Counted from the stretch's first letter, positions 36,480 to 45,423 are shown. The stretch is DNA of 64,000 nt from Sphingobium sp. EP60837 (GCF_001658005.1 NZ_CP015986.1:124001-188000); one strand, 5' to 3'. Notes: generated by a model not told the origin, from the letters alone. Translations and numbers: made by a program.

Positions 36480-37652
36480 TCAGGAGAGGCGGGACTTGAA
36501 GTCCTCATAGGAGAACTGGCGGATTTGCTTGAGTTCGTCGGTTTCCGAATTCCACAGCCAGATGGCAGGCAGGGGCACGCCATTGAATGTGTTGGTCTTT
36601 ACCATCGAGTAGTGAGCCTGATCGAGGAAGGCGATCCGCCGCCCCGGAGTCGCGCCGCTGGGGACTCGATAGTCGCCGATGATGTCGCCCGCGAGGCAGG
36701 ATGGGCCGCCGAGTCGAGTGACGGGACCATCGGCTTCCTCATGCAGCATTGCTGGGCGGTAGGGCGCTTCGATCACGTCGGGCATGTGGCAAGTGGCCGA
36801 GATGTCGGTGATGGCGACGGGCATGCCGTTGTCGATGACGTCTAGGATTTCGCCGATCAGGATGCCCGCGTCGAGCGCCATGGCTTCACCGGGTTCGATG
36901 TAAAGTTCGAGGCCGGTTTCAGCCTTGAGGCGATGCAGGAACGCAATCAGGTCATCGATCTGGTAATCGGCGCGGGTGACATGGTGGCCGCCGCCGAAGT
37001 TCAGCCATTTGAGGCCGCGGACATGCGGCATGACGCGCGATTCGATCGCCGCCCAGGTGCGTTGGAGCGGCAGGAAATCCTGTTCGCAGAGATTGTGGAT
37101 GTGGAGGCCATCTACGCCGTCCAGATGTTCGGGGCGAAGCTGGTCGATGGGGAAGCCCAGGCGGCTGTGCGGTTGCGAGGGGTCATATTTGGGTACTTCG
37201 CCCTCTGCGTGGAGGGGGTTGATGCGCAGGCCGATGTCGAAGTTCACACCGTTCACGCGCGCTTCGTCGATGACGGGCTTCAGGCGTGCGATCTGGCCGG
37301 GGCTGTTGAAGATGACATGGTCGGAGATTTTGAGGATTTCGGCCAGATCTTCGGGTTTGTAGGCGGCGCAGTAGGTCGCGATCTCACCGCCATATTCTTC
37401 GCGACCGAGGCGGGCTTCGTAAATGCCTGAAGCGCAGACGCCGTCGAGATATTCCGCGACGACGGCGCCGAGGGACCACATGGAAAAGGCTTTGAGGGCG
37501 CCGAGGACCTTGATGCCTGCGCGGTCGCGGATGTCAGCCAGGATTGACAGGTTGCGGCGCACCGCGGCCTCGTCCACCACGAAGGCAGGCGAAGGGACGC
37601 GGTTCAGGTCGAAATGCGCGAAGGCGGCGGGATCACCGGCTTTGGTTTCCAT
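36480..37652 (-). CDS. nspC: Carboxynorspermidine/carboxyspermidine decarboxylase NspC
   Basis: PLP enzyme that decarboxylates carboxyspermidine (or carboxynorspermidine) in the alternative spermidine pathway. The protein shows PSPAFVVDEAAVRRNL near the start, the PLP lysine in KVLGALKAFSMW near residue 50, FGGGHHVTRADYQ near residue 225 and GPSCLAGDIIGDY near residue 340. ATG 37652 gives 390 residues; a GTG at 37664 is in frame. It lies between the dehydrogenase and ornithine decarboxylase genes. A 130-base spacer with an inverted-repeat pair separates it from the dehydrogenase. Confidence 0.93.
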   Translation of the reverse strand: METKAGDPAAFAHFDLNRVPSPAFVVDEAAVRRNLSILADIRDRAGIKVLGALKAFSMWSLGAVVAEYLDGVCASGIYEARLGREEYGGEIATYCAAYKPEDLAEILKISDHVIFNSPGQIARLKPVIDEARVNGVNFDIGLRINPLHAEGEVPKYDPSQPHSRLGFPIDQLRPEHLDGVDGLHIHNLCEQDFLPLQRTWAAIESRVMPHVRGLKWLNFGGGHHVTRADYQIDDLIAFLHRLKAETGLELYIEPGEAMALDAGILIGEILDVIDNGMPVAITDISATCHMPDVIEAPYRPAMLHEEADGPVTRLGGPSCLAGDIIGDYRVPSGATPGRRIAFLDQAHYSMVKTNTFNGVPLPAIWLWNSETDELKQIRQFSYEDFKSRLS

Positions 37653-37673
37653 GGGTCGTTCCACTCCAGGCTA

Positions 37674-37783
37674 CTCCACCGTCACCCCGGGCTGGACCCG
37701 GGGTCCCGCTGCCTGAAACAACGGTGGAGAAGAAGCGGGACCCCGGCTCAAGGCCGGGGTGACGGTCCGTCTAACGGGACCGT
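37674..37783. repeat. REP-like inverted repeat pair inside the polyamine operon
   Basis: Two palindromic units face each other: CCGTCACCCCGG (37679-37690) with CCGGGGTGACGG (37754-37765), and CCGGGGTCCCGCT (37698-37710) with AGCGGGACCCCGG (37734-37746). CTCCACCG/CGGTGGAG (37674-37681, 37722-37729) adds a third pair. A further hairpin ACGGTCC/GGACCGT follows at 37762-37783. This is the intergenic palindrome type seen in many sphingomonad genomes. In RNA it would form a large hairpin between the first and second genes. Confidence 0.8.
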
Positions 37784-38988
37784 CAGAAATCCAGCGGCTT
37801 ATCCAGCTCCTTCACCTGCCAGGGTAAGCCGTGCTTGTTCAGCATGTCCATGAAGGGATCGGGATCGAACTGTTCGATGTTGAACACGCCTTCACCCTTC
37901 CAGGCACCGGTCAGCATCAACGCCGCGCCGATCATCGCGGGCACGCCGGTGGTGTAGCTCACCGCTTGATTGCCGGTTTCGGCATAGGCGTCCTCATGGT
38001 CGCAGACGTTATAGACATAGACGGTCTTCTTCTGCCCGTCCTTCTCCCCGGTCGCGATGTCGCCTATGTTGGTCTTGCCCTTGGTGGTTGAACCCAGGCT
38101 CGACGGTTCGGGCAGCACGGCCTTGAGGAACTGGAGCGGGATGATTTCCTGCCCGTTGTAGATGACCGGATCGATGCGGGTCATGCCGACATTCTGGAGC
38201 ACTTCGAGATGCTTCAAATAAGCGTCGCCGAAGGTCATCCAGAAACGGATACGCTTAATTTCCGGGTAGAATTTGGCGAGCGATTCCAGTTCCTCATGAT
38301 ACATGAGGTACATGTTCTTTTCGCCGACCTGATCGAAGTTGAAGGCCTGTTTATGTTTCAGAGCCGGGCCTTCCACCCACTTGCCGCCTTCCCAGTGGCG
38401 CGAGGGCGCGGTGACTTCGCGGATGTTGATTTCCGGGTTGAAGTTGGTGGCGAAATGCTGGCCATGGTCGCCGCCATTGCAATCGAGAATGTCGAGCGTG
38501 TCGATCCGATCGAGCAGATGCTTCTTGATGTAGCTGGCGAACACGCTGGTCACGCCGGGGTCGAAGCCCGAGCCCAGCAACGCCATGATGCCAGCTTCCT
38601 TGAAGCGGTCCTGATAGGCCCATTGCCAGCCATATTCGAACTTGGGCGTATCGCGCGGTTCGTAATTGGCGGTGTCGAGATAGTCGGTCTTGGTCGCAAG
38701 GCACGCGTCCATGATCGCCAAGTCCTGATAGGGGAGGGCGAGGTTGACTACCAGCTTGGGCTGGACCTTCTCGATGAGAGCGATGGTTTCCGCGACATTG
38801 TCGGCATCGACCTGCGCCACATCGATGGTGACGCCGGTGCGCGCCTTGACCGATTCGGCGACCTTTTCACAGCTGATGATGCGTCGGCTGGCGAGCGTGA
38901 TGTGGCTGAAAATGTCCGGGTTCATCGCCATCTTGTGAACCGCGACAGACCCGACGCCGCCCGCGCCGATGACCAGAACCTTGCTCAA
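37783..38988 (-). CDS. Carboxyspermidine dehydrogenase (saccharopine dehydrogenase family)
   Basis: Condenses L-aspartate semialdehyde with putrescine (or diaminopropane) and reduces the product to carboxy(nor)spermidine. The 401-residue protein opens with the Rossmann motif VLVIGAGGVGSVAVHKM. It carries LASRRIISCEKV, VNLALPYQDLAIMDAC and the SGFDPGVTSVF stretch of the Lys1/CASDH family. The substrate is inferred from the neighbouring nspC and ornithine decarboxylase genes. TTG start at 38988, with GGAGCAG upstream. It is the first gene of the operon. Confidence 0.9.
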   Translation of the reverse strand: MSKVLVIGAGGVGSVAVHKMAMNPDIFSHITLASRRIISCEKVAESVKARTGVTIDVAQVDADNVAETIALIEKVQPKLVVNLALPYQDLAIMDACLATKTDYLDTANYEPRDTPKFEYGWQWAYQDRFKEAGIMALLGSGFDPGVTSVFASYIKKHLLDRIDTLDILDCNGGDHGQHFATNFNPEINIREVTAPSRHWEGGKWVEGPALKHKQAFNFDQVGEKNMYLMYHEELESLAKFYPEIKRIRFWMTFGDAYLKHLEVLQNVGMTRIDPVIYNGQEIIPLQFLKAVLPEPSSLGSTTKGKTNIGDIATGEKDGQKKTVYVYNVCDHEDAYAETGNQAVSYTTGVPAMIGAALMLTGAWKGEGVFNIEQFDPDPFMDMLNKHGLPWQVKELDKPLDF

Positions 38989-39265
38989 TTCAACTGCTCC
39001 ATCACTTTAAGCGCGCGTGAGGCGCGAAAGCGTCCATATAGGGAGTTGGCGTTACAGCGCAAAGTCAGACTATCAGAGGCCTGCGCAGGCATTAAACCCG
39101 AGCCGTGGAACGCCCTAGCATAACCCCAAATATCGTTTCGGGTAACGATTGCGTTCTTTTCCTCGGAAGCCGCTCAAGTTAGTTTGAAGGCGGCGCATGC
39201 TACCGGATGGCGACAGCTGGAAGGTGCATCGCTCAGCAGCCGGAATCTCATGGGGGAGATAATGG
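38989..39265. other. Divergent intergenic region
   Basis: No gene seen between the polyamine operon and the membrane-protein gene. It should hold both divergent promoters. GGGGGAGA at 39252-39259 is the ribosome site of the rightward gene. Confidence 0.5.
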
Positions 39266-40051
39266 ATGGCAACGCTTAGCGGCAGTGTTTCGCCGGACCA
39301 CGGCTTTCAGAATAGCGAGCGGCATTTTTTCCGGGTCATGGCGACCATAATGGCGGCGATCGTGGTCGCTGGATTTGCGGTCAACCTAGCCATGGGGCGA
39401 TCGACCTTCGCGGTGCCGGTGGTCTATCATGTCCATGCCTTCGTCTTTTTCGGCTGGGTCGCGCTGTATGTCGCGCAGAATTGGTTGATCGCAGGCAATC
39501 ATGTCAGCTTGCACCGGAGGCTGGGGCTGGTGGCCTATGGCTGGGTGCCGCTGATGGTCGTGATGGGCTTTGTCATCATGATCACGTCGCTGCGGCGCAC
39601 CGGCGGACCGTTCTTCTTCGACCAGAATGAGTTTCTGTTCAGCAATTCGATGCTGCTGATCTTGTTCGGCGCGATGGTGATGGTGGCGCTGCGGCGACGC
39701 CGTCACAGCGGATGGCACAGGCGGTTGATGCTGACGGCCATGTCGATCCTGACCGGGCCGGGATTGGGACGGCTGCTCCCGATGCCGCTGTTCATCCCCA
39801 ATGCCTGGCGCATCATGATGGTGGTCACCCTGATCTTCCCCGTCGTGGGCATGATTGCCGATAAGCGGCGTCACGGCAAAGTCCATGCGGCATGGTGGTG
39901 GGGCGTGGGCGCGATCGTGGCGACACAGATCATTGCGGACGTCATAGCCTACAGCAGTTGGGGTGCAGCCGTCACGCGGGCCGTGGTCGAGGGAACCGCT
40001 GGAAGCGCGAGGCCGATGGCGGCATTTCTGCCGCCGGACCTTGGGTCCTGA
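39266..40051 (+). CDS. Seven-helix membrane protein of unknown function
   Basis: The 261-residue protein has about seven hydrophobic segments (near residues 22-45, 50-73, 90-112, 128-148, 160-176, 183-200 and 213-230), separated by basic loops such as RRRRHSGWHRR. Histidines in YHVHAFVFF, LHRRLGL and GWHRRLML are placed like heme or metal ligands in cytochrome b-like membrane proteins, but this is speculation. I know no function. It has a strong ribosome site and stands alone. Confidence 0.7.
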   Translation: MATLSGSVSPDHGFQNSERHFFRVMATIMAAIVVAGFAVNLAMGRSTFAVPVVYHVHAFVFFGWVALYVAQNWLIAGNHVSLHRRLGLVAYGWVPLMVVMGFVIMITSLRRTGGPFFFDQNEFLFSNSMLLILFGAMVMVALRRRRHSGWHRRLMLTAMSILTGPGLGRLLPMPLFIPNAWRIMMVVTLIFPVVGMIADKRRHGKVHAAWWWGVGAIVATQIIADVIAYSSWGAAVTRAVVEGTAGSARPMAAFLPPDLGS

Positions 40052-40089
40052 TCCTTTTAAACGGACGCTCGGGAGCGGCTGCTTAGCTG

Positions 40090-40440
40090 TCAGAAGCTCG
40101 CGCCGTCCATCTTGTTGATCTTGAGGGCGTCGAGGTCGATGTCCGGCACGCAGCGAAGGTTGACGGCCCGCGTGGGTGATCCGTCCGGGCCGGTTCCTTG
40201 CGCAAATGCCTGCGTGCCACAGGTATCGCAGAACTGATGCGTGATCCTGTGCTTGTAGAATTGATAGTCGGTCAGCTTGTCCGCACCGCTGTCGAGCGTG
40301 AACTGGTTGGCGGGCACGAAGGTCAGCAGGAACCCCTTGCGGCGGCAATGGGAGCAGTTGCAGGACATGGCTTCTGTGGGTGCGTCGGCGGCTACGGTGA
40401 AGGTAACCGCGCCGCAGTGGCAGCTTCCAGTGTAGGGCAT
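40090..40440 (-). CDS. GFA family zinc-binding protein (Mss4-like fold)
   Basis: A 116-residue protein of the glutathione-dependent formaldehyde-activating enzyme (GFA) family. Paired cysteines at SCHCGAVTF (about 6-8), SCNCSHCRRKGF (about 27-32) and FCDTCGTQAF (about 78-81) form the two zinc sites. ATG 40440 has GGAGAG just upstream, so I prefer it to the in-frame start at 40473. The family contains few proven enzymes, so a formaldehyde role is only a label. It is a single gene. Confidence 0.87.
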   Translation of the reverse strand: MPYTGSCHCGAVTFTVAADAPTEAMSCNCSHCRRKGFLLTFVPANQFTLDSGADKLTDYQFYKHRITHQFCDTCGTQAFAQGTGPDGSPTRAVNLRCVPDIDLDALKINKMDGASF

Positions 40441-40521
40441 GGGGCTCTCCTGTGAGACACTTACGGTTTTCATAATGCAAACAGACCAGTATCAGTCGAA
40501 AAACTTCATCTGGGCGGGGCA

Positions 40522-41199
40522 ATGAACAAGTCTGTGATCCTATCCATCATGCTGATTTACTCTTCATCTGCCATCAGTCGGACGGGAACGATACTGCCCG
40601 AAAAAGCAGCGGTCATACCTTCTGACCAACGGATCAGGTCAGATGATAGTCGCAAGATCCTGAATGATTATGCCGCCTGTACAATTGATGAGTCGCGCAA
40701 GCGGGTCGAGGATTTTTTGGCTATGGCGCCGGGGTAGGCCGACGCAGAAAAGTTGCTGCTCAAGGTCGCGATCAACTCATGCCTGTTAAACGGGAGCATG
40801 ACCCTCAATAGCTCCGCATATCGCGCTGCAGCTTACGACGTGTTGTATCATCTGGACTTCAAAAAAGAAGCGCCTCTAGATTTTTCTTCCATAACGCCAA
40901 TTGAATATGTCCAGCGTGGTAAGGGGATGACAGCGGAGGATGCCGCGGGACAATCCGTGCTTCGCAAACTAGCCGATTGCGCGGTTCGACATGGGCCATC
41001 GGACGCACGTCAACTCGTTTTAGCGCCTATCGGTAGCGTAGCCGAGACAAGCGCATTCGGGGCCCTCACCCCTCACTTGTCCGCATGCATGACCAATGAC
41101 GTCACGCTTAAATTTTCGAAGTTCACCCTGAAGGGTTATATAGGAGAGGCGCTTTATCGCTTGTCGATCGCCGCGCGTTCGGCCGTGAAGAGTCGCTGA
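40522..41199 (+). pseudogene. Secreted hypothetical protein gene split by an in-frame amber codon
   Basis: ATG 40522 starts a signal-peptide protein (MNKSVILSIMLIYSSSAIS) that reads 71 codons to TAG at 40735-40737. The same frame then continues uninterrupted to 41199 (ADAEKLLLKVAINSC ... FTLKGYIGEALYRLS). The joined 225-residue protein is coherent: paired cysteines on both sides, and a DYAAC ... FLAMAPG*ADAEKLL ... SCLL pattern that recalls a secreted family seen in sphingomonads. The simplest reading is a recent nonsense mutation; restart at ATG 40753 or stop-codon readthrough are alternatives. Function unknown. Confidence 0.6.
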
Positions 41200-41202
41200 C
41201 TT

Positions 41203-42786
41203 TCAACTCACCAACCGCCGCAACCCCGCCACCGTATCCGCCTCCTGCGCAGGCTTGTCCCTGCGTATCCGCGCGATGCGGGGAAAGCGCATCGCAAGCC
41301 CCGACTTATGCCGCTTGCTTTCATGGATGCTGTCGAAGGCGACCTCCAGCACCAGCGACTTTTCGACCTCGCGCACCGGGCCGAAGCGGTTGATCGTATT
41401 CCCTCGCACGAAGCGGTCGAGCCATTTCAGTTCCTCATCGGTGAAGCCCGAATAGGCTTTGCCGACGGGCAGCAATTCGCCTTCCTCCGTCCAGCAGCCG
41501 AAGGTGTAGTCCGAGTAGAAGGATGAGCGTTTGCCGTGGCCGCGCTGGGCATACATCATGACGCAGTCGGCGGTCAGGGGATCGCGTTTCCATTTGTACC
41601 AGAGCGCGGCCTTGCGCCCGGCGACATAGGGGCTGTCCCGGCGCTTGAGCATCACGCCTTCGATGGCAGCGTCGCGGGCGCCTGCGCGGATGTCGGCGAG
41701 GGTTTCGAAGTCGGGGGCTTCGATCAGGGCGGAGATGTCGAAGCGGTGGGGATCGAGTTTGGGGATGGTTGTTTCGAGGGCGCCGCGACGCTGTTCCCAT
41801 GGGAGGGTGCGAAGATCTTCGTCGGCGTCGAGCAATATGTCGTAGAGGCGGACGAAGGCGGGATATTCGTCCATCATCTTCGCCGTCACCGCCTTGCGGC
41901 CGAGGCGTTGCTGGAGGGCGTTGAAGCTCGCCGCTTCCCCGCCCTGAAACTCGCCTTTGACGAGCAGTTCGCCGTCGAGGACTGCATGCGCGGTGAAGGC
42001 TTGCGCGATCTCTGGAAAGCTGCCGGTGATGTCGTCTCCGGCGCGGCTGTAGAGGCGGGTTTCCGTGCCGGTGCCGACGATTTGGATGCGGATGCCGTCC
42101 CATTTCCATTCGGCGGCATAGTCGGTGAGATCGACGCGCTCAGCTTCCAGCGGGTGGGCGAGCATGAAGGGGCGGAAGAAGGGCGTGCCTGCTGGGTCGG
42201 GCCGGTCTGCTTTCCCTTCGGCCCATGCGAAGAGTGCCGCATAGGGAGGGGCGAGCGCGTGCCAACATTCCTCCACATCATCGACGTCGAGCTTGAAGGC
42301 TTGCGCGAAGCCGGTCTTGGCAAGTCGGGCGGAGATGCCGACGCGCAGGCCGCCGGTGGCGAGCTTCAGCAGGGCGAAGCGGCCGGAGGCGTCGAGATGA
42401 TCCATCATTTGCGCCAGGGTCGCAGGCGCGGCGGCTCGGCTGACGGCATGGAGGCGGTCTATGATGCTGGATAGGGTGAGGGAGCCGTCGTCTATTTCCT
42501 GCGGCTGATCTTCCGACTTTGGCCAGAGGAGGGCGACGGTTTCGGCGAGGTCGCCGACATAGTCGCGGCTCATTTCGAACAGGACCGGATCGACGCGGGA
42601 ACGGGTCATTTCTGCAATGGTGGAGGCTTTGACAGCCTTTATGTCGAGATTGCCGGTAAGGGCGGCAAGGGCCCAGCCGCGATCTGGGTCGGGGGCCTGA
42701 CGCATGTAGGACGCGATGAGGTCCAGCTTGCCGTTGCGGGATCGGGTATAGACGAGGCCGTCCAGGAGTTGGGAGAATTGCCTCAT
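41203..42786 (-). CDS. ATP-dependent DNA ligase of the Lhr-associated type
   Basis: Joins DNA nicks; members of this family act in DNA-damage response (for example to cisplatin). ATG 42786 (MRQFSQLLDGLVYT), with AGGAG upstream, gives 527 residues. The N-terminal DNA-binding domain covers about 1-200. The adenylation lysine lies in YAAEWKWDGIRIQ near residue 232, with other motifs LDGELL and EGVMLKRRDSPY, and a C-terminal OB-fold. The partner exonuclease gene is 103 bases upstream on the same strand. The usual Lhr-type helicase and PdeM endonuclease genes are not adjacent here. Confidence 0.92.
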   Translation of the reverse strand: MRQFSQLLDGLVYTRSRNGKLDLIASYMRQAPDPDRGWALAALTGNLDIKAVKASTIAEMTRSRVDPVLFEMSRDYVGDLAETVALLWPKSEDQPQEIDDGSLTLSSIIDRLHAVSRAAAPATLAQMMDHLDASGRFALLKLATGGLRVGISARLAKTGFAQAFKLDVDDVEECWHALAPPYAALFAWAEGKADRPDPAGTPFFRPFMLAHPLEAERVDLTDYAAEWKWDGIRIQIVGTGTETRLYSRAGDDITGSFPEIAQAFTAHAVLDGELLVKGEFQGGEAASFNALQQRLGRKAVTAKMMDEYPAFVRLYDILLDADEDLRTLPWEQRRGALETTIPKLDPHRFDISALIEAPDFETLADIRAGARDAAIEGVMLKRRDSPYVAGRKAALWYKWKRDPLTADCVMMYAQRGHGKRSSFYSDYTFGCWTEEGELLPVGKAYSGFTDEELKWLDRFVRGNTINRFGPVREVEKSLVLEVAFDSIHESKRHKSGLAMRFPRIARIRRDKPAQEADTVAGLRRLVS

Positions 42787-42802
42787 CCTTCCTTCTCCTC
42801 CC

Positions 42803-42866
42803 CCGTTCGGTTCGAACTTGTCGAGAATAGTTGCGCACAAATTATCGACATGCTCGAACCGAACGG
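42803..42866. repeat. Intergenic inverted repeat (CCGTTCGG family)
   Basis: Perfect 13-bp arms CCGTTCGGTTCGA (42803-42815) and TCGAACCGAACGG (42854-42866) flank a 38-base centre that itself contains TTGTCGA and TCGACAT. It sits between the exonuclease and ligase genes. A related element is at 51322-51423. Confidence 0.75.
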
Positions 42867-42889
42867 AGGCAGGGGGATCGGCTTGGGCA

Positions 42890-43882
42890 TTACCCTTCAT
42901 CCTCATCTTCGCGGCCCACCAGTTCCAGCGCTCTCGCGCGCATCTGGTGGGTCATGCACCAGTGGAGCAGGGCTTCCTCGCGGCCGTGGGTGATCCAGGT
43001 TTCGGAGGGAGCGACTTCGCGGATGGTGCTGGTCAGTTCGTCCCAGTCCGCATGGTCGGAAATGATCAAGGGCAGTTCGACATTGCGCTGGCGGGCCCGC
43101 TGGCGGACGCGCATCCAGCCTGACGCCATGGCGGTTATCGGGTCGGGCAAGCGGCGGCTCCAGCGGTCGTTGAGGGCGGAAGGCGGCGAAACGATGATGC
43201 GGCCGCGCATCTCTTTTGCCGGGAGGCCCGTGGCCGGACGCAGGTCTCCCATGGCGACGCCGAACTGCTCGTAGAGGGCGCACATCCGTTCGAGGGCTCC
43301 ATGGATGTAGATCGGGTCGTGGTGCCCCCTGGCGCGCAGTTCGCAGATGAGGCGCTGAGCCTTGCCGAGCGCATAGGCGCCGACGAGGACGCAGCGATCG
43401 GGATTGGCATGAAGCGCTGTGAGGAGGCGATCGACTTCGCTGCCGGTGTCCGGGTGGCGAAAGACGGGAAGGCCGAAGGTCGCTTCAGTGACGAAGATGT
43501 CGCAGGGGACGGGTTCGAAGGGCTTGCAAGTCGGATCGGGGCGGCGTTTGTAATCGCCGGTTACGACCACGCGTTCGCCAGCGTGGGTGAGGAGGATTTG
43601 GGCAGAACCCAGGACATGGCCCGCCGGTATGTAGCTGATCGTGACGCCGTTCATGCGGATATCTTCGCCATAAGGGACGGCTGTGCCGGACGCCGTGCCG
43701 TAGCGAAGGGCCATGATGGCGAGGGTTTCCTCCGTCGCCCAGACATGACCGTGGCCGCCCCGCGCGTGGTCGGCGTGGCCATGGGTCACCAGCGCCCGTT
43801 CGCGCGGAACGGAAGGATCGATCCACGCATCGGCGGGGCGGACATAGATGCCGGTCGGGTGCGGTTCGATCCAGTGGGCCAT
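42890..43882 (-). CDS. Ligase-associated DNA exonuclease (metallo-beta-lactamase fold)
   Basis: MBL-fold nuclease of the SNM1/Artemis-like group that works with the neighbouring ATP-dependent ligase. ATG 43882 (MAHWIEPHPTGIYV) gives 330 residues. The metal motif HxHxDH is present as THGHADHARGG near residues 34-40. Later features are VVTGDYKRRPDPTC and ISDHADWDEL. The exonuclease-ligase order matches the bacterial Lhr-Lig-Exo-Pe module, of which only these two are here. Confidence 0.92.
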   Translation of the reverse strand: MAHWIEPHPTGIYVRPADAWIDPSVPRERALVTHGHADHARGGHGHVWATEETLAIMALRYGTASGTAVPYGEDIRMNGVTISYIPAGHVLGSAQILLTHAGERVVVTGDYKRRPDPTCKPFEPVPCDIFVTEATFGLPVFRHPDTGSEVDRLLTALHANPDRCVLVGAYALGKAQRLICELRARGHHDPIYIHGALERMCALYEQFGVAMGDLRPATGLPAKEMRGRIIVSPPSALNDRWSRRLPDPITAMASGWMRVRQRARQRNVELPLIISDHADWDELTSTIREVAPSETWITHGREEALLHWCMTHQMRARALELVGREDEDEG

Positions 43883-44202
43883 GGTACAAAAAGATGGGAT
43901 GGCCCGTAACGGTTCCGCAAGGGCTGCGGCGGGAAGGGCTTCACACTTGCATCGCTGCTTGCCCGGCAACGGACTTGCGCCCCTCGGGCAGCAGGAGGTG
44001 CGCTATGACTTTGGCGGATGATCAGAATTTAATGCGCGCGCTGCTGCGGCACTTGGCGAAACGGGAAATTGCCGGAGCTTATCGCAGCTACGGGGCGAGG
44101 AGGCCGGTGATCAGGGCGAGCGTGGCCTTCTTAAGGCAAGCTGGAATCTCAGGCGCCTTAACCTGTTGTCAGAAAATCCCAGCTTGCGCTGGGATCACGA
44201 CA
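43883..44202. other. 320-base region with a ribosome-site-led frame but no complete gene
   Basis: ATG 44005, preceded by GCAGGAGGTG at an ideal distance, starts MTLADDQNLMRALLRHLAKR and a basic helical stretch EIAGAYRSYGARR. The frame then enters a palindromic element (44140-44200) and runs on across hemA antisense without a stop. It may be the start of a small gene whose end was lost to the element, or chance. Nothing else is seen. Confidence 0.3.
44173..44195 (-). terminator. Intrinsic terminator of hemA
   Basis: Leftward, ATCCCAGC-GCAA-GCTGGGAT forms an 8-bp stem with a GNRA loop followed by TTTTCTG, just beyond the hemA stop. It is part of an intergenic element of the common sphingomonad kind. 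Confidence 0.8.
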
Positions 44203-45423
44203 TCAAGCCGCCTTCTTGATTTCCAGTTCCAGGCGATCCCAAATTTCGACCAGCGCGGAAACGAGGTCCTGCATCATCTCGGCGCTGTGCGCCGGGCCGG
44301 GCGTGAAGCGCAGACGCTCCGTACCGCGAGGGACGGTGGGATAATTGATCGGCTGCACATAAGCGCCATATTCAGCGAGCAGAATATCGCTGATCCGCTT
44401 CGCCTTGACCGGGTCGCCGACCATCAGCGGGACGATGTGCGTGACGGATGGCATGACGGGCAGGCCCGCTTCGGTCATCAAGCGCTTAAGGGTTGCGGCG
44501 GCGGCTTGCTGACCTTCGCGTTCCTCGTTCGACTGTTTGAGATGGCGGACGCTGGCGAGGACGCCTGCGACGAGCACGGGCGAGAGCGAAGTCGTGAAGA
44601 TAAAGCCGGGCGCATAGCTGCGGATGACATCCACGATCATCTGGTCGGCTGCGATGTAGCCGCCCATCACGCCGAATGCCTTGCCCAGCGTACCTTCGAT
44701 GATTGTGAGGCGGTCTGCGACTTCATCCCGTTCGGAAATGCCGCCGCCATGGGCGCCATACATGCCGACCGCATGAACCTCGTCGAGATAGGTCAGCGCG
44801 TTGAATTCGTCGGCGAGGTCGCAGATCGCGGCGATGGGAGCGACGTCGCCATCCATCGAATAAACGCTTTCGAAAGCGATCAGCTTGGGCGCGTCGGGAT
44901 CTTCGGCGGCGAGCAGTTCGCGCAGATGTTCAACGTCATTGTGGCGGAAGACACGCTTTTCGCAGCCCGAATTGCGGATGCCCGCGATCATCGAGGCATG
45001 GTTGAGCTCGTCGGAAAAGACGATGCAGCCAGGCAGCAGTTTGGCGAGGGTGGCGAGCGTCGCTTCGTTCGAGACGTAGCCCGAGGTGAAGAGCAGCGCC
45101 GCTTCCTTGCCATGGAGGCTGGCCAATTCGGATTCCAGATCGACGTGATAATGGGTGTTGCCGCCGATATTCCGGGTGCCGCCCGAGCCTGCGCCGACAT
45201 CGTGCAGCGCCTCTTCCATAGCCGCCACCACCTTGGGATGCTGGCCCATGGCAAGATAGTCGTTGGAGCACCAGACGGTGATCGGCTTTGGACCATTATG
45301 GCCGTGGAAGCAGCGCGCATTGGGAAAGGCGCCCTTGTTCCGAAGGATATCGATGAACACGCGATAGCGACCTTCGCTGTGAAGCCGGTCGATCGCTTGC
45401 GCGAAGATATGCTTGTAGTTCAC
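44203..45423 (-). CDS. hemA: 5-aminolevulinate synthase
   Basis: First step of tetrapyrrole synthesis by the C4 (Shemin) route: glycine plus succinyl-CoA gives 5-aminolevulinate. This is typical of alphaproteobacteria. The 406-residue PLP enzyme begins with GTG ([14 protein letters not shown]). It shows [21 protein letters not shown], the [19 protein letters not shown] segment, [11 protein letters not shown] and the PLP lysine in [15 protein letters not shown] near residue 245. It is a single gene ended by a good terminator. Regulation is not visible. Confidence 0.96.
   Translation of the reverse strand: MNYKHIFAQAIDRLHSEGRYRVFIDILRNKGAFPNARCFHGHNGPKPITVWCSNDYLAMGQHPKVVAAMEEALHDVGAGSGGTRNIGGNTHYHVDLESELASLHGKEAALLFTSGYVSNEATLATLAKLLPGCIVFSDELNHASMIAGIRNSGCEKRVFRHNDVEHLRELLAAEDPDAPKLIAFESVYSMDGDVAPIAAICDLADEFNALTYLDEVHAVGMYGAHGGGISERDEVADRLTIIEGTLGKAFGVMGGYIAADQMIVDVIRSYAPGFIFTTSLSPVLVAGVLASVRHLKQSNEEREGQQAAAATLKRLMTEAGLPVMPSVTHIVPLMVGDPVKAKRISDILLAEYGAYVQPINYPTVPRGTERLRFTPGPAHSAEMMQDLVSALVEIWDRLELEIKKAA

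Noticed and set aside
42787..42906. Longer N-terminus for the DNA ligase
   Set aside because: The extra 40 codons would translate the CCGTTCGG inverted repeat; ATG 42786 has AGGAG just upstream and starts the conserved protein.
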